From positions 22,774,208 through 22,838,207 of the forward strand of contig NC_081214.1 of assembly GCF_902713425.1 (NCBI RefSeq): a DNA stretch of 64,000 nt, read 5' to 3'. This stretch comes from Acipenser ruthenus (taxonomy: Eukaryota; Chordata; Actinopteri; Acipenseriformes; Acipenseridae). The notes below the pieces were generated by a model. The model saw only the letters and a list, made by a program, of their open reading frames with translations, was not told the origin of the DNA and did no database searches. The position numbers and the translations under genes are program-made. Positions 45,191 to 58,153 of the stretch are shown here, piece by piece. Numbering within the stretch: the stretch's first letter is position 1; the number at the start of each line of letters is the position of its first letter.

Positions 45191-46207
45191 TAGCGGTGAC
45201 ACACAGACAGAGACAGTCAGACATCGCTTGGTCCTCACATGGTGGTTGATGCCAGGTTGGTGTCCTGGTGCTTCAGCTTGCCATCCAGCGCCAGGCCGCG
45301 CTTCTCCCGGTTGCCGGAGAGCTGGGGCAGGATGCTGTACACCTTGGTGAAGGTGGAGTTAGCATTCACATTGTCACTGCAAAACACAACCAGCAGGGGG
45401 AGACAATGAGCACTTCTGTTTTTTGCCTCAATATGATCTATAATGTGTACTTTAGTGGCAGATCTTTAACCACAGTACCCCTTCTCGGACTTACGCAAAT
45501 TCCTCTGACAGCACGGTCTTGGAGTATTTATCCAGGGAGTACAGCACGATGTCTGTCACCTGGTCAACTGAGAACAAACAGCAAGACAGGACTCAGTGCA
45601 CACAGCAGCACAGAGCACATACACTCAGCAGTAGCTATGCACAACGCACATTCAACCCAGATGCTTCCAGCAGCATCTACACACAAACCAAGCTCTAACC
45701 TGAAATCCTGAAATCTCCCCCTGACCCAAACCTCAATGCCACCGTCAGACTGCAAAGCTGCTCTTTATGACCTCAGCGGCATGATATTATTCCCAGTTAC
45801 AAGAGCTGCTGCTATCAGTCCTGGCTTACCATTGTTAACATGCTTGGTGTATGGAACCACAGCAAAACCGAGCTGAGCTGAAACACATTTCCACAGTCAG
45901 ACCACGACGTTCCAGAACAGGCTCTTACAGTCATTGCTCTACCAACGAGTCTCCATCAAACAATCATGATCAGCCATGTTACTCTGGCCCCTCTCCTGCC
46001 CTCCCTTTCCCCTCCCTTTCTCACTCACTCGACAGTTTGACTTTCTTGACAATCTTGTTGGTGTTGTTGGTGATTTTCACATTCACGTGGATGGTCTCGC
46101 CATGGTAGTAGATCTGAGGACAAGCACAAGCACAGTGTTAGCCAGGTCTGCAGGCTCTCTGCTTCTACTCACAGTATTAAAATACCGCTGCGTTTGGAAC
46201 CTTTACA

Positions 46208-46277
<70 letters not shown>

Positions 46278-46952
46278 TCAATTGCATAAACTGTGAGGAT
46301 GTTTATTAGAAGGATACCAAGCTGAAACGGAGAACAGTTACATACAGTAGCATACCCAGCCCTTACCTCCTTGTCCAAAGAAGCCTCCAGATGGAGGGGC
46401 TTGTCCGACATCATGAACTGCTTCACAGTCTCTGCCTTTGGCGCCTCCCCTGTGTTGGTGGGAGCGAACTGCACCTTCCGAATGATGAGCCTCACTGAAT
46501 TCCTGGGGGACAGCAGGGAACAGACACCTCAGCAATAAAAGAAACCTCTTGTAAAATGTATACGAATACAAATAACGCACAGATTCGGGGGGAGGGGTGT
46601 CCGTTTGCACACTATGGTGAACCGATAAACTTCACACAGTGAATTGGAACACTTTCAACCTGGCAGTGAGGTTCCACCAATATCTAGTAAGCCGTTGCAA
46701 TGTCGTCGCACCTTTTGTGAATTTTTTCCTCCAGGTTGTCCGCGCAGAACGCCTTGACCTCAAAGTCGACCCCACAGGACTGCAGAGACACAGACAGGGG
46801 GCAGAGTTACGAGACGTGACCCAGCCAAGACACTGCTAGGCAGGGAGTGGCAGCTGTATATCAGGAGAGGTTCAGCAACTGTCTTACCTTGCCAACATCG
46901 TCAGGACCGGGCTGCAGGGTGACTGAGCAGGGCAGGTTAGTTGGTATCTGAA

Positions 46953-47042
<90 letters not shown>

Positions 47043-49341
47043 GGGGGGCGCTATGATTACTGGAATTGAAAATCATCTCAGAAATTCAGATCCAATATTG
47101 ATTGATGGGGACAGAGAATAGAATCAGAGTGAGAGAGCAGTTGTGATCATGAAGTTAAAGGGGTAGGCGTGGAGGGAACAGGACAGAGGGAGAGAGGGGT
47201 GTCTGCTGTGAAGCTGAAAGCCGAGGTGAGGGAGAGGGAGAGGGGGAAGAGTGTTTTTACCGTGATGTTGAAGGGGTAGGCGTACTCGCCCAGTTTCTTG
47301 ACCAGCTGCTGCTGCAAGTGGGTTTGGGGTTTCTTCTCCTCTCCGGTGGGCGGGTACACCTGCACGGTGTGCAGGTAGATGTCCTTCCTGAACGACAGCC
47401 CATACACTTCCAGGTCATCTCTCCCGTAGCGGAATGCACAGGTCAGCGACACGTACACTGTGGAGAGAAAGCAGAGCTAAATCCAGCTCATACCACTACA
47501 CTGTAATGATGACATCACTGCACTGTAACATTGGAATCATTGCACTTAAATCACTGCACTACCACACTGATATCACTACACTGTAACGATGACATCACTG
47601 CACTGTAACACTGACATCACTGCACTGCAAAACTCACATCCCTGCACTGTAACACTGAAATATCACTGCAACCACTACCCTGTAACACTGTCATCACGGC
47701 ACTGCAATTCCACAACTGCACTGCATCGAGCGTCCAAAGCAAAGGCTGATTGGATTCTGTACTGTACCTTTCCTGTCCTTGAGGTACTCTGGGTCCAACA
47801 GCACCATCCCATCTGTGAGGAAACAGGAAAAGGTAAGACACATGTGACCAGGACAGGGAGAAAAAGAACGATCCACCCCACGTAGGAATCTGCTTTTATT
47901 AATAACTCATTTTATTGTGACTGGTTTATCATCTGAAATCCCCCGGATTCATTTTAGAATCAAAATGGATTATATGTTGCAATAAGCATTCATTTGATAT
48001 TTATTTTTTCCCCTTAAGCTAGCTGGTTAATCCTTTTGTATAATTTTTTTTTTTTTACATCTACACCTACAGGGTATTGCACTTACCAACTTCCTCGACC
48101 GAATCCACATTGTCTACAAAATCTCTCTTTCCCAAGTACAGAGAGAGCTGAGAGAGAGAGGGGAGCGAGAGAGAGGGGGTCAGTGACATCTCAGAATCAG
48201 ATTTCACCTCAAAATAAAGGTTTGACCTGGCAAGCTCTCCATTGTTGATGTGATATGAACGTGAATACAGTGCAGTGTGGATGTCTTTCAGGGTGTCTAT
48301 GTATAGTATGATATCATCTTTTAATATATTTTTACACAATTTTGGATTTTAATAAAAATGCACGTGTGTATTTAAAAAACAATGCTGCTGTTCTGGAGCA
48401 ACACTGCCAGTCAAAGGGTTAAAAAGTGAAGAGTTTTTCTTACCTTGCTGTTGGGGCTGGTTTTCTTATAGACCCTGAAATTGAAACACAGGCATAATTA
48501 TTGAGTGAGTTCGGACATTTCTGATGATTTTGTTAAACTGTTGAGAATCGGATCTCCCCTGTTAGTTATCTCTCTTCTAAATTGAAATAATGTCAATCAG
48601 CATTGACAGACAGTAGAAGTGAAGGAGGAGTCAGAAGGGGGGAGGTCTAGGAGCCCTGAACTCATCCACCAGGATAAGAATCAGCGACAATTTAAGCAGT
48701 GGCAAGCTATTTTAAACAGAGGGATTTAGCTAGCCTCTTACGCTGATCCCCCTAGGCAACGAAAATAATTGAAATCCGAGATGAGCAACACATCAGATGG
48801 GATTACTGAACGAGCAGAATGGCCGTATGGACTGCCTATCACCCCACCGTCACCCTAGCTGTGGAGGACGCCAGTTCAATCAAGGCATCACATTGCTGTT
48901 GATTTATTTCATTTTATATTCCACCACACAGTTCTAAAAATGAGCAGATTGCTTGTCCATTACAGTGACTGCAACACAGCAAAGCTTGTGTAAGGGAGGC
49001 ATGCAATCCAAGCTTGCAGAATCCCCATTCGTAAAGCAGCAGAGGTTAAAGGTAATAAAGTATAGCTGTTGATTGGCTAGAGGGTACTGCTCTGCAGATG
49101 ACGTCTATCAGGGATTGTGCATAGTTTGTGTTCACCTTCAAAATTCCCTTTTTAAATGGAATGAAAAATATACTAAAACTTAACCAGACAGGGTACAGAA
49201 ACAGTACATTTAGAATACATGATGTTTTGGTGTATGGGCTGTCGTGGGTCTTGTGTAGCAAAATCCGGCGACTACTTCACTTCATCATGCAGTACCACCA
49301 GCCGTAACAAAACGCTTTGAAGATACTCACTTTGCAGACAT
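43072..49341 (-). CDS. arr3: Cone arrestin (arrestin 3, retinal)
   Basis: Sixteen minus-strand coding exons join in perfect phase to 392 residues (human ARR3: 388): 49331-49341, 48444-48474, 48087-48147, 47768-47812, 47261-47457, 46888-46947, 46712-46779, 46367-46502, 46029-46113, 45495-45567, 45239-45376, 44824-44907, 44604-44627, 44420-44469, 44056-44065 and 43072-43177. Visible arrestin features: phosphate-sensing lysines in [10 protein letters not shown] near residue 5, YLGKRDFVD, the RYGRDDLEV strand, [14 protein letters not shown], the gate loop [11 protein letters not shown] near 286-296, and the C-tail [10 protein letters not shown] whose arginine (about 369) belongs to the polar core, then a very acidic end. 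No clathrin or AP2 motif is visible in the tail, as in visual arrestins. Cone arrestin binds phosphorylated cone opsins and ends phototransduction. The gene is intact; exon 15 is only 10 nt. Confidence 0.97.
44056..44065 (-). other. arr3: 10-nt micro-exon of ARR3
   Basis: AAAGCATCAG lies between an acceptor TACTCAGTAG-like TAG and donor GTAAGCAAC. Its 10 nt are required to keep phase between exons 14 and 16 (two bases, two codons, two bases). A 10-bp exon is also known in the rod arrestin gene (SAG), so this is an old family feature. Confidence 0.85.
44717..44790. repeat. (CTTT)n microsatellite
   Basis: CTTT tetranucleotide array with later CTGT and GTTT variants, in an ARR3 intron. Confidence 0.9.
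45157..45188. repeat. (CA)n microsatellite
   Basis: CA dinucleotide run in an ARR3 intron, 50 bp from exon 11. Confidence 0.9.
46210..46275. repeat. (GT)n microsatellite
   Basis: 66 bp of uninterrupted GT in an ARR3 intron. Confidence 0.95.
46957..47039. repeat. (GA)n microsatellite forming a splice pyrimidine tract
   Basis: About 83 bp of GA. On the transcribed strand it is (CT)n ending about 10 bp before the exon 6 acceptor (GTGTTTCAG/ATACC at 46947), so the microsatellite itself supplies the polypyrimidine tract. Confidence 0.9.
47480..47730. repeat. Diverged ACTGTAACACTGACATCACT repeat
   Basis: Irregular repeats of CACTGTAAC(A/G)(C/A)TGACATCACTG run through the ARR3 intron after exon 5. 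They look like a decayed short tandem repeat. Confidence 0.6.
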
Positions 49342-49374
49342 GGCTGCTTGTAATGGTTGTGGCCTGGGTGTGTT

Positions 49375-50730
49375 CTGTGGAACAAGAAAAGATAGTATTG
49401 TTAGCTAACCCACATGGCAGTGAGAAGGGATTTTCCATTAGAATCCCCAAATCTGCAGAATCCTCCTCATTTTCAGGGATACGTTTCCCAGACTCTTTCA
49501 CAGTATTGGTACGGCATTCTGGGAGCTCACGGATCCAGGACTTGAATACTGCATTTCCCACTGAAGTTAAACTCCCTGTTAGAAAACGTCTCTCAACGTG
49601 CACTATGCTGTTCCAATGGCTGTACAAAGAACACATTGGGCTTTCCTATTGGTTCTGTATGTCACTTCCTAATGTCTTGCCCCACTCTTCGTTGAGGACG
49701 CCCATTTGAACTATTGGACTGTTCTTCGAAATGGAATAACCCTCATATTCAGAGACATCTCTTGAGTGTGCATGCTCACTTCACTGTGCTTTCTCAATGT
49801 TAGCACTAACGCTCATGTGTTTCCCAATATGTCTGCAAGCCTTGTAATTAGAGCCCAATATTGCCTGATAAAAGAAGAAATCTCCTCTGGAAGTTACACA
49901 ATTTTGGTTCTTGCTATTCCTGCCCTTGGCAGACTCCTGTTTGAATCTGATTATACAATAAGATTAACTGGGTCTCTCGGATTAGTTTATAAAAGAAAGT
50001 ACCTGTAAATACTCTGAGTCTGGAGTAGAGCTGCAACAACGAATGATTGAATTATTCAAATGAAGCTCTCTGCAGAAATCAGGTGCTGACAATCAGGGGA
50101 GGGTCATTACTGTTGAATGGGTTGCAATCTCAGCGTGGTTATGCAGCGATTGTTATTTTTGCTTGGACCTTTTTCTTGCCCTGGGTCTAGATTGGAAAGA
50201 TAAACCCGTGGTTTGAGTCTGGAGCTGAACCCCACACAGGAATACCGATCCCTGGAGAAACAAGGCTCCAGTAGAGCTCCCCAGCCTCCCTGCACACAGC
50301 AATCCCATCACTTCCCTTTACACCACACTGCTGGAATGGCCAATAACTGACAGCGCTACTATATTTATGTATTCATCTAAATCGAGAGGAGCTAATCTGG
50401 GTGGATGAGATTAGCGTTTGGACAGAGCTTTGCCTAATCTCAGCAGCACGCTCTGCCCTGGGATTAGCCTTCACTCATCTCTGCACTTCTCATCCCCACT
50501 CAGAGGCTCAAGTGACCCTCGCAAAAAAAAAATAAAAAACCCTTTAAGATTGTCCTCCCAATCAGATATCATCACATATCTCTTCCATTGATGGGTTTGC
50601 AGAGGCCATAGTAAGCATAGAAATGGCACCATTTCAATAGACTGAGAGTACAGTAGATCATCTGCAGAGCATCCTGACAGCTCCTCTATGTAAAGACAGA
50701 ACTGGCGCCTCTCATACTACCTCTTAATCT
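49375..50730. other. arr3: ARR3 intron 1, 3' part
   Basis: The coding first exon has an acceptor at about 49375 (TTGTTCCACAG). Upstream of it this stretch of intron 1 has no recognised exon or mobile element. A 393-nt open frame at 49317-49709 on the opposite strand has no known domain. Confidence 0.5.
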
Positions 50731-50778
50731 TGCTAGATTTAGGCATGTACTCTACATATCAGTACACTAGTTGCAGAA

Positions 50779-50920
50779 CACACACACAAACACGCACGCA
50801 CACACACACACACACGCACACACACACACGCACGCACACACACACATATGCACGCACACACGCACGCACTCGCACACACACACGCACACACACGCACGCA
50901 CGCACACACACACACACATG
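50779..50920. repeat. (CA)n/(CACG)n microsatellite
   Basis: CA repeats interleaved with CACG/CGCA units, about 140 bp, in ARR3 intron 1. Confidence 0.95.
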
Positions 50921-51364
50921 CATGTCTGTTTTAGGTGAAATTGCAGACTGAGACCTGAGGGAACTCCAGTTCTTCATTTAAATATATGGGATGTCCATTC
51001 AAGAATAGTAATGCTACCTCAGTCCTTGTTCCCCTCTACCAGAACCCTAGAAGCACCCCCATCATTCGAATCTCACTAATGTTTCACATGTAATCCAATT
51101 GCAACCCCTGTAAGGGTTTATTCTCAGATCAATGAATCCCTCCTTTGATTAGCCTCCCCATCAACAAATACAAATCACTTTCCACTGTCAATTACTGGTA
51201 TTAATTCACAAGGAGGGGGCTGAAAACTAACATTAAAATCTGTTTCTTTGACGCAGTACCACTAAACCTCGCTGAGCTGAGCCGATTAGTATGGTCCCAT
51301 TCACAAGATGAAGAACACAACAGAATGACTCAGTGTTTCTAATTCCAAGATGCCACACAAGCTT

Positions 51365-51366
<2 letters not shown>

Positions 51367-51421
<55 letters not shown>
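51367..51421. repeat. (AT)n microsatellite
   Basis: About 55 bp of pure AT, in ARR3 intron 1. Confidence 0.95.
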
Positions 51422-51422
<1 letters not shown>

Positions 51423-51956
51423 TGTATATTTAGCATACTGTCTGAAAATGTCGCACTTGCTTCCAAATAGAGTTCATTATGTACTAGAAATAAACACTTT
51501 GGATGGCTAACCCAGTGTACCGCAAACATTTGCAGCTTTATAATCAAATCTGATTGTTTGGTGTTTCTTTCATATTCACAGTAGAGAGTTCTCGTCTGTC
51601 TGTAATATCCTAACATTATGCACACTGAATAATCTCACAATGAATAATCATAGCTAGTGACCCTTAGATGTTTACATGTTTGAATAATCCTTTGTCTGAA
51701 ATGGATTGCACGACATTGTATTTGTATTCAGAATTATGACACCATGACTATCCATCCCATAGTTATTCCTACGCTATCCTATTTCTATCCCATTGTCTGC
51801 ATTCATTAATAGCTGGTCTTTTGCAAGAACTGAAGTTCATTGCTGTGCAATCTAAATTTGGCTCCTACACAACACTTGCAATCACTGTTGAAATATTTAA
51901 AAGAACAGGCTGGGAAACACTGCCTTATTGGAAAGGCAATGATTCTCATTGGAAAA

Positions 51957-51957
<1 letters not shown>

Positions 51958-52002
<45 letters not shown>
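51958..52002. repeat. (ATT)n microsatellite
   Basis: Trinucleotide ATT run, in ARR3 intron 1. Confidence 0.95.
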
Positions 52003-52003
<1 letters not shown>

Positions 52004-52091
52004 GAACCTACAATAATAGAATAATAATGAGTGTGATATCATTTCAAAGAGAATTGCTGACTATCTCTCTCCATCCCTTCACACCTCCCAT

Positions 52092-52367
52092 AAATACAGA
52101 CAGACTAACACAGACAGAGACAGACAGACAGACAGACAGACGACACAGTTAGACAGACAGACAGGCACAGACAGACACAGACAGACAGACAGACAGACAG
52201 ACACAGTCAGACAGACAGACAGACAGACACAGTTAGACAGACAGACAGACACAGTTAGACAGACAGACAGAAAGACACAGACAGACAGACAGACAGACAG
52301 ACACAGACAGACAGACACAGACAGACAGACAGACAGACAACACAGTTAGACAGACAGACAGACAGAC

Positions 52368-52400
<33 letters not shown>

Positions 52401-52410
52401 ACACAGTTAA

Positions 52411-52454
<44 letters not shown>

Positions 52455-52512
52455 CACAGTTAAACAGACAGACAGACACAGTTAGACAGACAGAAAGACA
52501 GACAGACAGACC
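52092..52512. repeat. (GACA)n array, about 420 bp
   Basis: GACA tetranucleotide repeats broken by short ACACAGTTA spacers that themselves recur (near 52143, 52201, 52229, 52250, 52341, 52400, 52457), suggesting larger blocks were duplicated. On the transcribed strand this is a TGTC repeat starting within 15 bp of the donor of the ARR3 non-coding first exon. Confidence 0.95.
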
Positions 52513-52525
52513 CTGGCAATGTTAC

Positions 52526-52588
52526 CTGGAAGCACGAGTTTCCTCCTCCTGTTTTCTATGTAATCCTTCAGCGATGTGAGGCTGGCTT
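52526..52588 (-). other. arr3: ARR3 non-coding first exon
   Basis: Its 3' edge is a clear donor (GCTTCCAG/GTAACATTG at 52525). Its 5' edge is placed about 28 bp downstream of the TATA box at 52614-52619. It would splice to the acceptor at 49375. The length of about 60 nt is an estimate. Confidence 0.6.
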
Positions 52589-52750
52589 GATGCTTCCCCT
52601 CCCTTGCTCTGCCTTTATACCCCAACCTCTGCCCCTCCCCTGGATTTAACCCTCTGCTACAGCCCTGCTTTTATTTCCAATCCTATTACTCGATTAGCTG
52701 TCTGCTTTTTAACCATATGTTAAAAAATAGCAGGGATTAGAGCGAATGGT
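52589..52750 (-). promoter_or_regulatory. arr3: ARR3 promoter: TATA box and CRX-like sites
   Basis: On the transcribed strand GGGGTATAAAGGCAG places a TATA box at 52614-52619, about 28 bp before the first-exon region. CTAATCCC (complement of GGGATTAG at 52733-52740) is a good match to the photoreceptor homeodomain CRX/OTX site, and a weaker CTAATCG lies at about 52690-52696. A TATA box with nearby CRX sites is known for photoreceptor genes and fits a cone-specific gene. Confidence 0.65.
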
Positions 52751-55700
52751 GTGTCTGTGAGCGAGCGAGTGCGTGTGACAGTTTGTTTGTGTGTGGAGGG
52801 GGAGGGGATGGGGGGGGTGGTACACTGTAATATTGTGTGGAGGGCGGGTGGGACACTATATTTGCTTCAGAGAAAGCTTCTTCTCTGCTGATGGTGATGA
52901 TTTGTGTGGGGCACCATCTGCATAGAAGATTTATTTTAGGACATATAAAATATATTTCAGAATATGTTGCAATTTTTGAATTGGGAATATTGAATATATT
53001 GAACTATATTAAAGTACAGGAGATTTAGGGTATATTCACACATGCGGTGTCTAGCTGATTAAGAGTGCTGAATGCTTAGTATTGGCACAGAGCAAGTCAA
53101 ATAAATAAATCCCATATAAATGAAGGAGAATCTGGATTTATTTATATTCACAAACTGGGTTCCCCTCAGCTGTTTTTCAGAATTGTAAATATGTCTATAA
53201 CCTGGGTCCACTAATCTGCGCTTTCCAAGCGGTGTCTGCTAGGAATAGGGATTGGAACAGGCTGGGCCTGCTGAACTGCAGACTAATCATTGTTAGCATG
53301 TTCCTCTCCCAGGTGGTCAGAGGAGAAGTACAGTAAAGTGTATTGAAAGCAGCTGCCAGCCGGCTCCAGATTAGCAGGGCGTCATTTCTACAAGGTGAAC
53401 AGGGTCACATCTTCTACATAATTTGGATTATAGGTACCATGTGAGACTAGGACCATCTGGGGTGGATTTCAGACAATCCACGTGTCTTCTCCTCTCCTGC
53501 GCTTAATTTTCATTAAAGTGCAAAATGAAAATGATGCTTTGCACCTCTATACTTCCATCCATAAGTAAGTCATTTTCCCACACTGTCACTCACAAGGAGC
53601 TGAGGAACCATTGCTCTCGATGTAAAGGTCATGACATACCACTTCTCTGTTTTTGATGCTCTTTCATAATCGGAGAGAAACCGATTATGCAATATGGATA
53701 AACATTTGTAGAGTGACAGAGTTAGGGTCAAACCTGGAGTCCTACTGTGTTTGACATACATTTGTGACATCCATCACAAATAGGTCATCCTCTGTTTGTG
53801 CCTTGGGCAAAGTAGCAATAGGACCGGTCTAATATGGATACAATTGTGCCAACAGTTCTAAATTGGTTCCTATTCATTTTCACGGACAGAAGGACAGGTG
53901 GCTGCACCTACATTCACTTTGGCTACTGAGCCTATAGGTCAATAAAAACCTCAAACCCCTGATGGTGATATTAATCACCTGTAGCTCTCAGAATGCCAGG
54001 TTAGTTCATTCTCGTGTGTTTCCCTGCAGTGTCACTGTGGAGGGATGGTACTGGCAGGCTCCTAGCCCCAGGCTGGATCGCTCCGGGTTCACTGCATCTC
54101 TGTGTAACTGAAGGTGAAAAGGTAGTGAAAGCTTGACAAGGCAGATGGTGTCTGTGGATAACTTAAACATGAGCTTTCGGCTGTGTTGTTTAGCAGGGTC
54201 TTTGTCTTTTATAAATAAGCCCCCTAGTTAAGAAGGCTGTGCCTCGCCATCAGGATCGGAATGTCGTCTTATAATTCCAGCAGAAGGAATAATGACAGCA
54301 TCATTCCATTCAGTCAGCCCAGAGCGTGGGTGTGTGCTTTGGAAACGTTACATTAGAAATGAACCATTTAAACAGAAACATCAGCTATTGATACATTTGA
54401 CACATGTTCATATCGGGAGGACACCAAATGCCTGTTCCGTGATGGTGAGTAATTAATATACATTAATAAAAAAAAAAACTTTCATATGGAATTTGTGAAA
54501 TTTATGAATAGAAGTTCATAGTTCTGCAATAACTCAGTAACTTAACAACTGAAGTGTGTGCCCGCATCCCTATTCACAAAACATTCAGCAACTATGAAGC
54601 ATAACTTACTGTGAGCGTCACCCCTGTTGTCTTCACCCACACAAAGCAAGCACATTGAAGAACAGCAGTGTCTCAACCCTGGAGTCTGTCACTCAATGGA
54701 GAAGGGCAACGGGCTTCCCTTTGCATGCTTAAGACAGCCTGCCGAGGTATCTGAAGCGTGCAAACAATGCAAACAATCTAAAAAGAATCTTACAAATATT
54801 TGTTCTTATGGCAAAATCCCAGAGGACTTTCATTTGCACATTGTGGTGGCTGGGAGCGAGTTTCGTTCCATGTTCTTTGGTTTGTCTATAAAATATGAGG
54901 AACTCAGAGTGGAAACGGAGCTGGAACTGTTAATGAACAGGCAAGTTTAAAGACAGGAGAATGATTGGTGCTTCTGCATCAGCTTTCTGACCTGCGTCAT
55001 TCAACTCCTCAGTCCTGCACAGCTCTGAGCGCAGCCTGCAGTATTATTTCCCATGGTTTTCCCATTGTTATATTACTGTATGCACTTACCATAGTTTACT
55101 CCAGTATAGCATACTTTTTATAAAGACCTTACCTGTTCTTTTGCTGCAGCGTGCCTCAGTACACAACAGCAAGGCAGGGTATGTGGTGGCTTCGCTATTG
55201 GCGCTAAACTGTTCTTTGAGAGTTATTTTGAACCCAAATGAAGTTTCTATTGCTAGAGGTCTATTTCTGAGGCAGCTTAGCAGTAAGTGGATTACAGAGT
55301 AAGTCAACAAAGGTCTTTACTCCAGCAATCCCCTCATGAAGAAACAGTCTGTGAAAGATGCCAAGTCATGTAACCAAAAAAACAACGGGACAGATCATGT
55401 AATTGGGAGACAAAACAACAGGCTGTCTTTCATGATTTTCCAGCGGGCCATAGAAAGACCAGCACTGTCATTTTATTTTGTATCACTCAGAAAAGCTATT
55501 TATAAAATATTCAAATACCAAGGACCGAACGATATGGACCGCAATGCCAAATTATTTTTAAGCTCTGCACTCAATTCAAGGGGAAACCCCAGTGCGTTGT
55601 TTTTAATACATCTATTCAAATGATGCTTTTTATTGTACAAGAAAACGATAAGCAGCAGCAATAGAATCTGTTCTCACTGGGTTCTGAAGAGTTCCAAATA

Positions 55701-58090
55701 TGATGCAGTTACAGAACCCCTAATGGTTTAGAACACAAAATAAGGGTTCCAGAGAGATCTTGAAACCACATGACTCTTTATAAAAAACACAGAGCCCTCT
55801 TGTCTAAGTGTGATCAAAAACTTGAAAACAGAAATACATTTACAATCCATCTGACCATATTCAATAAAAGACTAAAGTATTTTCAAAGTGATTCCTTCAT
55901 TCTTTAAGAACTCCTATTTTTTTTAAAGGAGATAAAATCATGTTAATGTTACAAAATAGAAAACAAAACACCTTTGAAGTCCTTAAGAGAGCTTGGAATA
56001 TATAAATGAAAGACTGGAGGATACCCTTAAAAGATTATGTGAAAAAGAAAGCTACAGTAGGTAATAAGCTTTCTTCCAAACGGTTAGACTCGCATTTAGG
56101 ATTAGCTATCGTTTCAGTTATAAAAAACATTGCTGATCATTCAGGTGTGTTGACACAAAGTTTTGTCACCTTTCTATCGTGTTTCCTATGACACTGTCAT
56201 GATTCTGTGAACATGAAAGCCAGATGTTCAGTATCAATATCACAAGTTCAAATGCTAGCTTCATAACTGTGCTTTTACACTGTATAGTGGTGTTTGCTGT
56301 GGTTTGCATGGCTCCTGGTCGTTTTTGATAAGGTATTTGTTTTTTTTCTATTTTCAGATTTTATCGAGTGAGCTGTGCGGTGATGCTCAGTGGAGTGAAA
56401 GGGTCCCAGCTGTGGTTTGATGCTTTGTGTTTTTATGGAGTGACTCTGTGGTTAGGGGGGTGAGTTTGGGCTGCGTTACTGAGGACTGCACACAGCCTGC
56501 TCCCCAGGAAGTGAGTGGGAAGGGTGGAGGGGGGGTACGAGGGGTATCTGCTGACTTCATTGCACTGCCCCCCCCAAGGTTAAAACAGCTGGGCAGACAG
56601 CCAGACTTCCTGTAGAAACCATAGCGCTATGAGAGCCTGAAAGAGGAGGGGTGGAGTAAAGACAGAAAATGGGACAGATATACAAACACATAGAAGCACA
56701 GAGAGAGAGAGTCAGAGACACGAGTTACAAAGGAGAAAGTGGGGAAAGATGAGAAGAGAGTGAGAAGGAGAGGTAGAACTAAAAGCAGAGAAGAACATCA
56801 TGAAAGACTCAGTCAGGAGATTTGGGATCTGAAGAGCCAGGCAGCTGCAGAATGCTGGGCCTGAGATCTGCTGCAGGCGAGGGAGGGAGGGGAGAGGAGG
56901 AGAGAGAGAAGTACAAATGAAAATGTGAAAACTAAAAAGAGGGATGATCACATCCATATGGGGAGCTGCTGAGAAGGAAAACAGGAAGAGAACAGGCAGA
57001 GAAGGAAGGGGGGAGGAAAGACACAAGAGGAGGAGAGCAAAACTGCACAAAGAGAAAGAAAGTAAGAAAATGGAATGAAATACAAATTAAGAGAGGAGCC
57101 ACTCTGAGCAGTGCTGGGGTTTGAAGGGGGGGGGGGGCACAGCTGATGGGGGAGGAGTTTCAAGGCTAGGTCTAGTGATGATGTGAACCCAGACTGTTTT
57201 CTATTTTTCTCTGAGCTCAAAGTGTCTTCCTCTCCCTGCGCCTGCATTCAGCCAGTGCTTCATTCTACAGACAGGGGCTCTTGAGGATCCATCTCTGCAG
57301 GACCCTGTCTGCCTGGACCGAGGTGGCAGTGCCCTGGCAATGAACCAAACTTACACCCCTCTTGTGGAGATGGACTGCCCTCACCTGGGGACAACCTAAA
57401 GAGTCTTTGTTTAAACAGGACTGATCCACTGAAGCAACAGGGATGTCTTAATCCCCATGTATGGGAATCTCGGGGGAACTGAAGACTAATTTCATTGAGT
57501 TTGCCAGTGCTAGTATGCATATTTTACTGTCCAGTCTGGAACCGACTTCTCGGCAATGGTGAAGATTTTAATTTGTGTGCAGAGTCTGGTCTCTATTTTA
57601 CACCTGCATCCCAATTACACTTGCGTATATTCTCTTTGCATTGTTGTTTGGACAAAAAGTAACTAGAACTGGTCTCGGCCGCGCCTGATTACACAAAAGG
57701 ATTCTGTAGAGCCCGAAATAAACACAGCAGGGCTGGGCTGTGAAGGGTTCTGGAGACACAGCGATGGTTCAGAAGCCAGCCAGGAGGCAGCACCATGCTG
57801 AGTGAAACAAGGCGGTCTTACATCGCTCTTCATGGTCACAGGAACTTACTTCAAGCAGCGATTGATCTGCTAGCCAAAGCTTTTAGCACATAAATACAAA
57901 CTGCAACAAATACAAACTGCAATAAATGCAAACTGCAATACCGTCCACTGTCCTTGGGACCGCTTTTAAAATGGATGCACATCCTTGAGGGCAGGACAAG
58001 CAATAATCTTCTGCGGCAGAAATATTTACATTGTACCACTGGACTAAAGAAGCGGCTCCACTCAATCAAGCACACAGAGAAACGCTGAAC
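52751..58090. other. Intergenic region between ARR3 and SHIP-like gene
   Basis: The two genes are transcribed away from each other. It includes purine-rich DNA at about 56640-57070, a G run at about 57124-57137 and short tandem copies of AAATACAAACTGCAA near 57890-57940. No gene is recognised; open frames near 54627 and 55336 have no domains. Regulatory elements for either gene could lie here. Confidence 0.45.
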
Positions 58091-58153
58091 TAGCATTGGG
58101 ACCTGCACCAGTTCTCATTTCATTTTCTATTATTATTATTAGTAGTAGTGCAC

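Noticed and set aside
49317-49709. 130-codon open frame overlapping the first coding exon of ARR3 on the other strand
   Set aside because: It is antisense to a verified exon and intron, with no domain.
50730-52479. Open frames made of [18 protein letters not shown] or III runs
   Set aside because: Translations of CA, GACA and ATT microsatellites.
54627-54950. 107-codon open frame between ARR3 and the SHIP-like gene
   Set aside because: No recognisable motif, and composition like the surrounding intergenic DNA.
55336-55623. 95-codon open frame
   Set aside because: Not similar to any family I recognise; expected by chance at this length.
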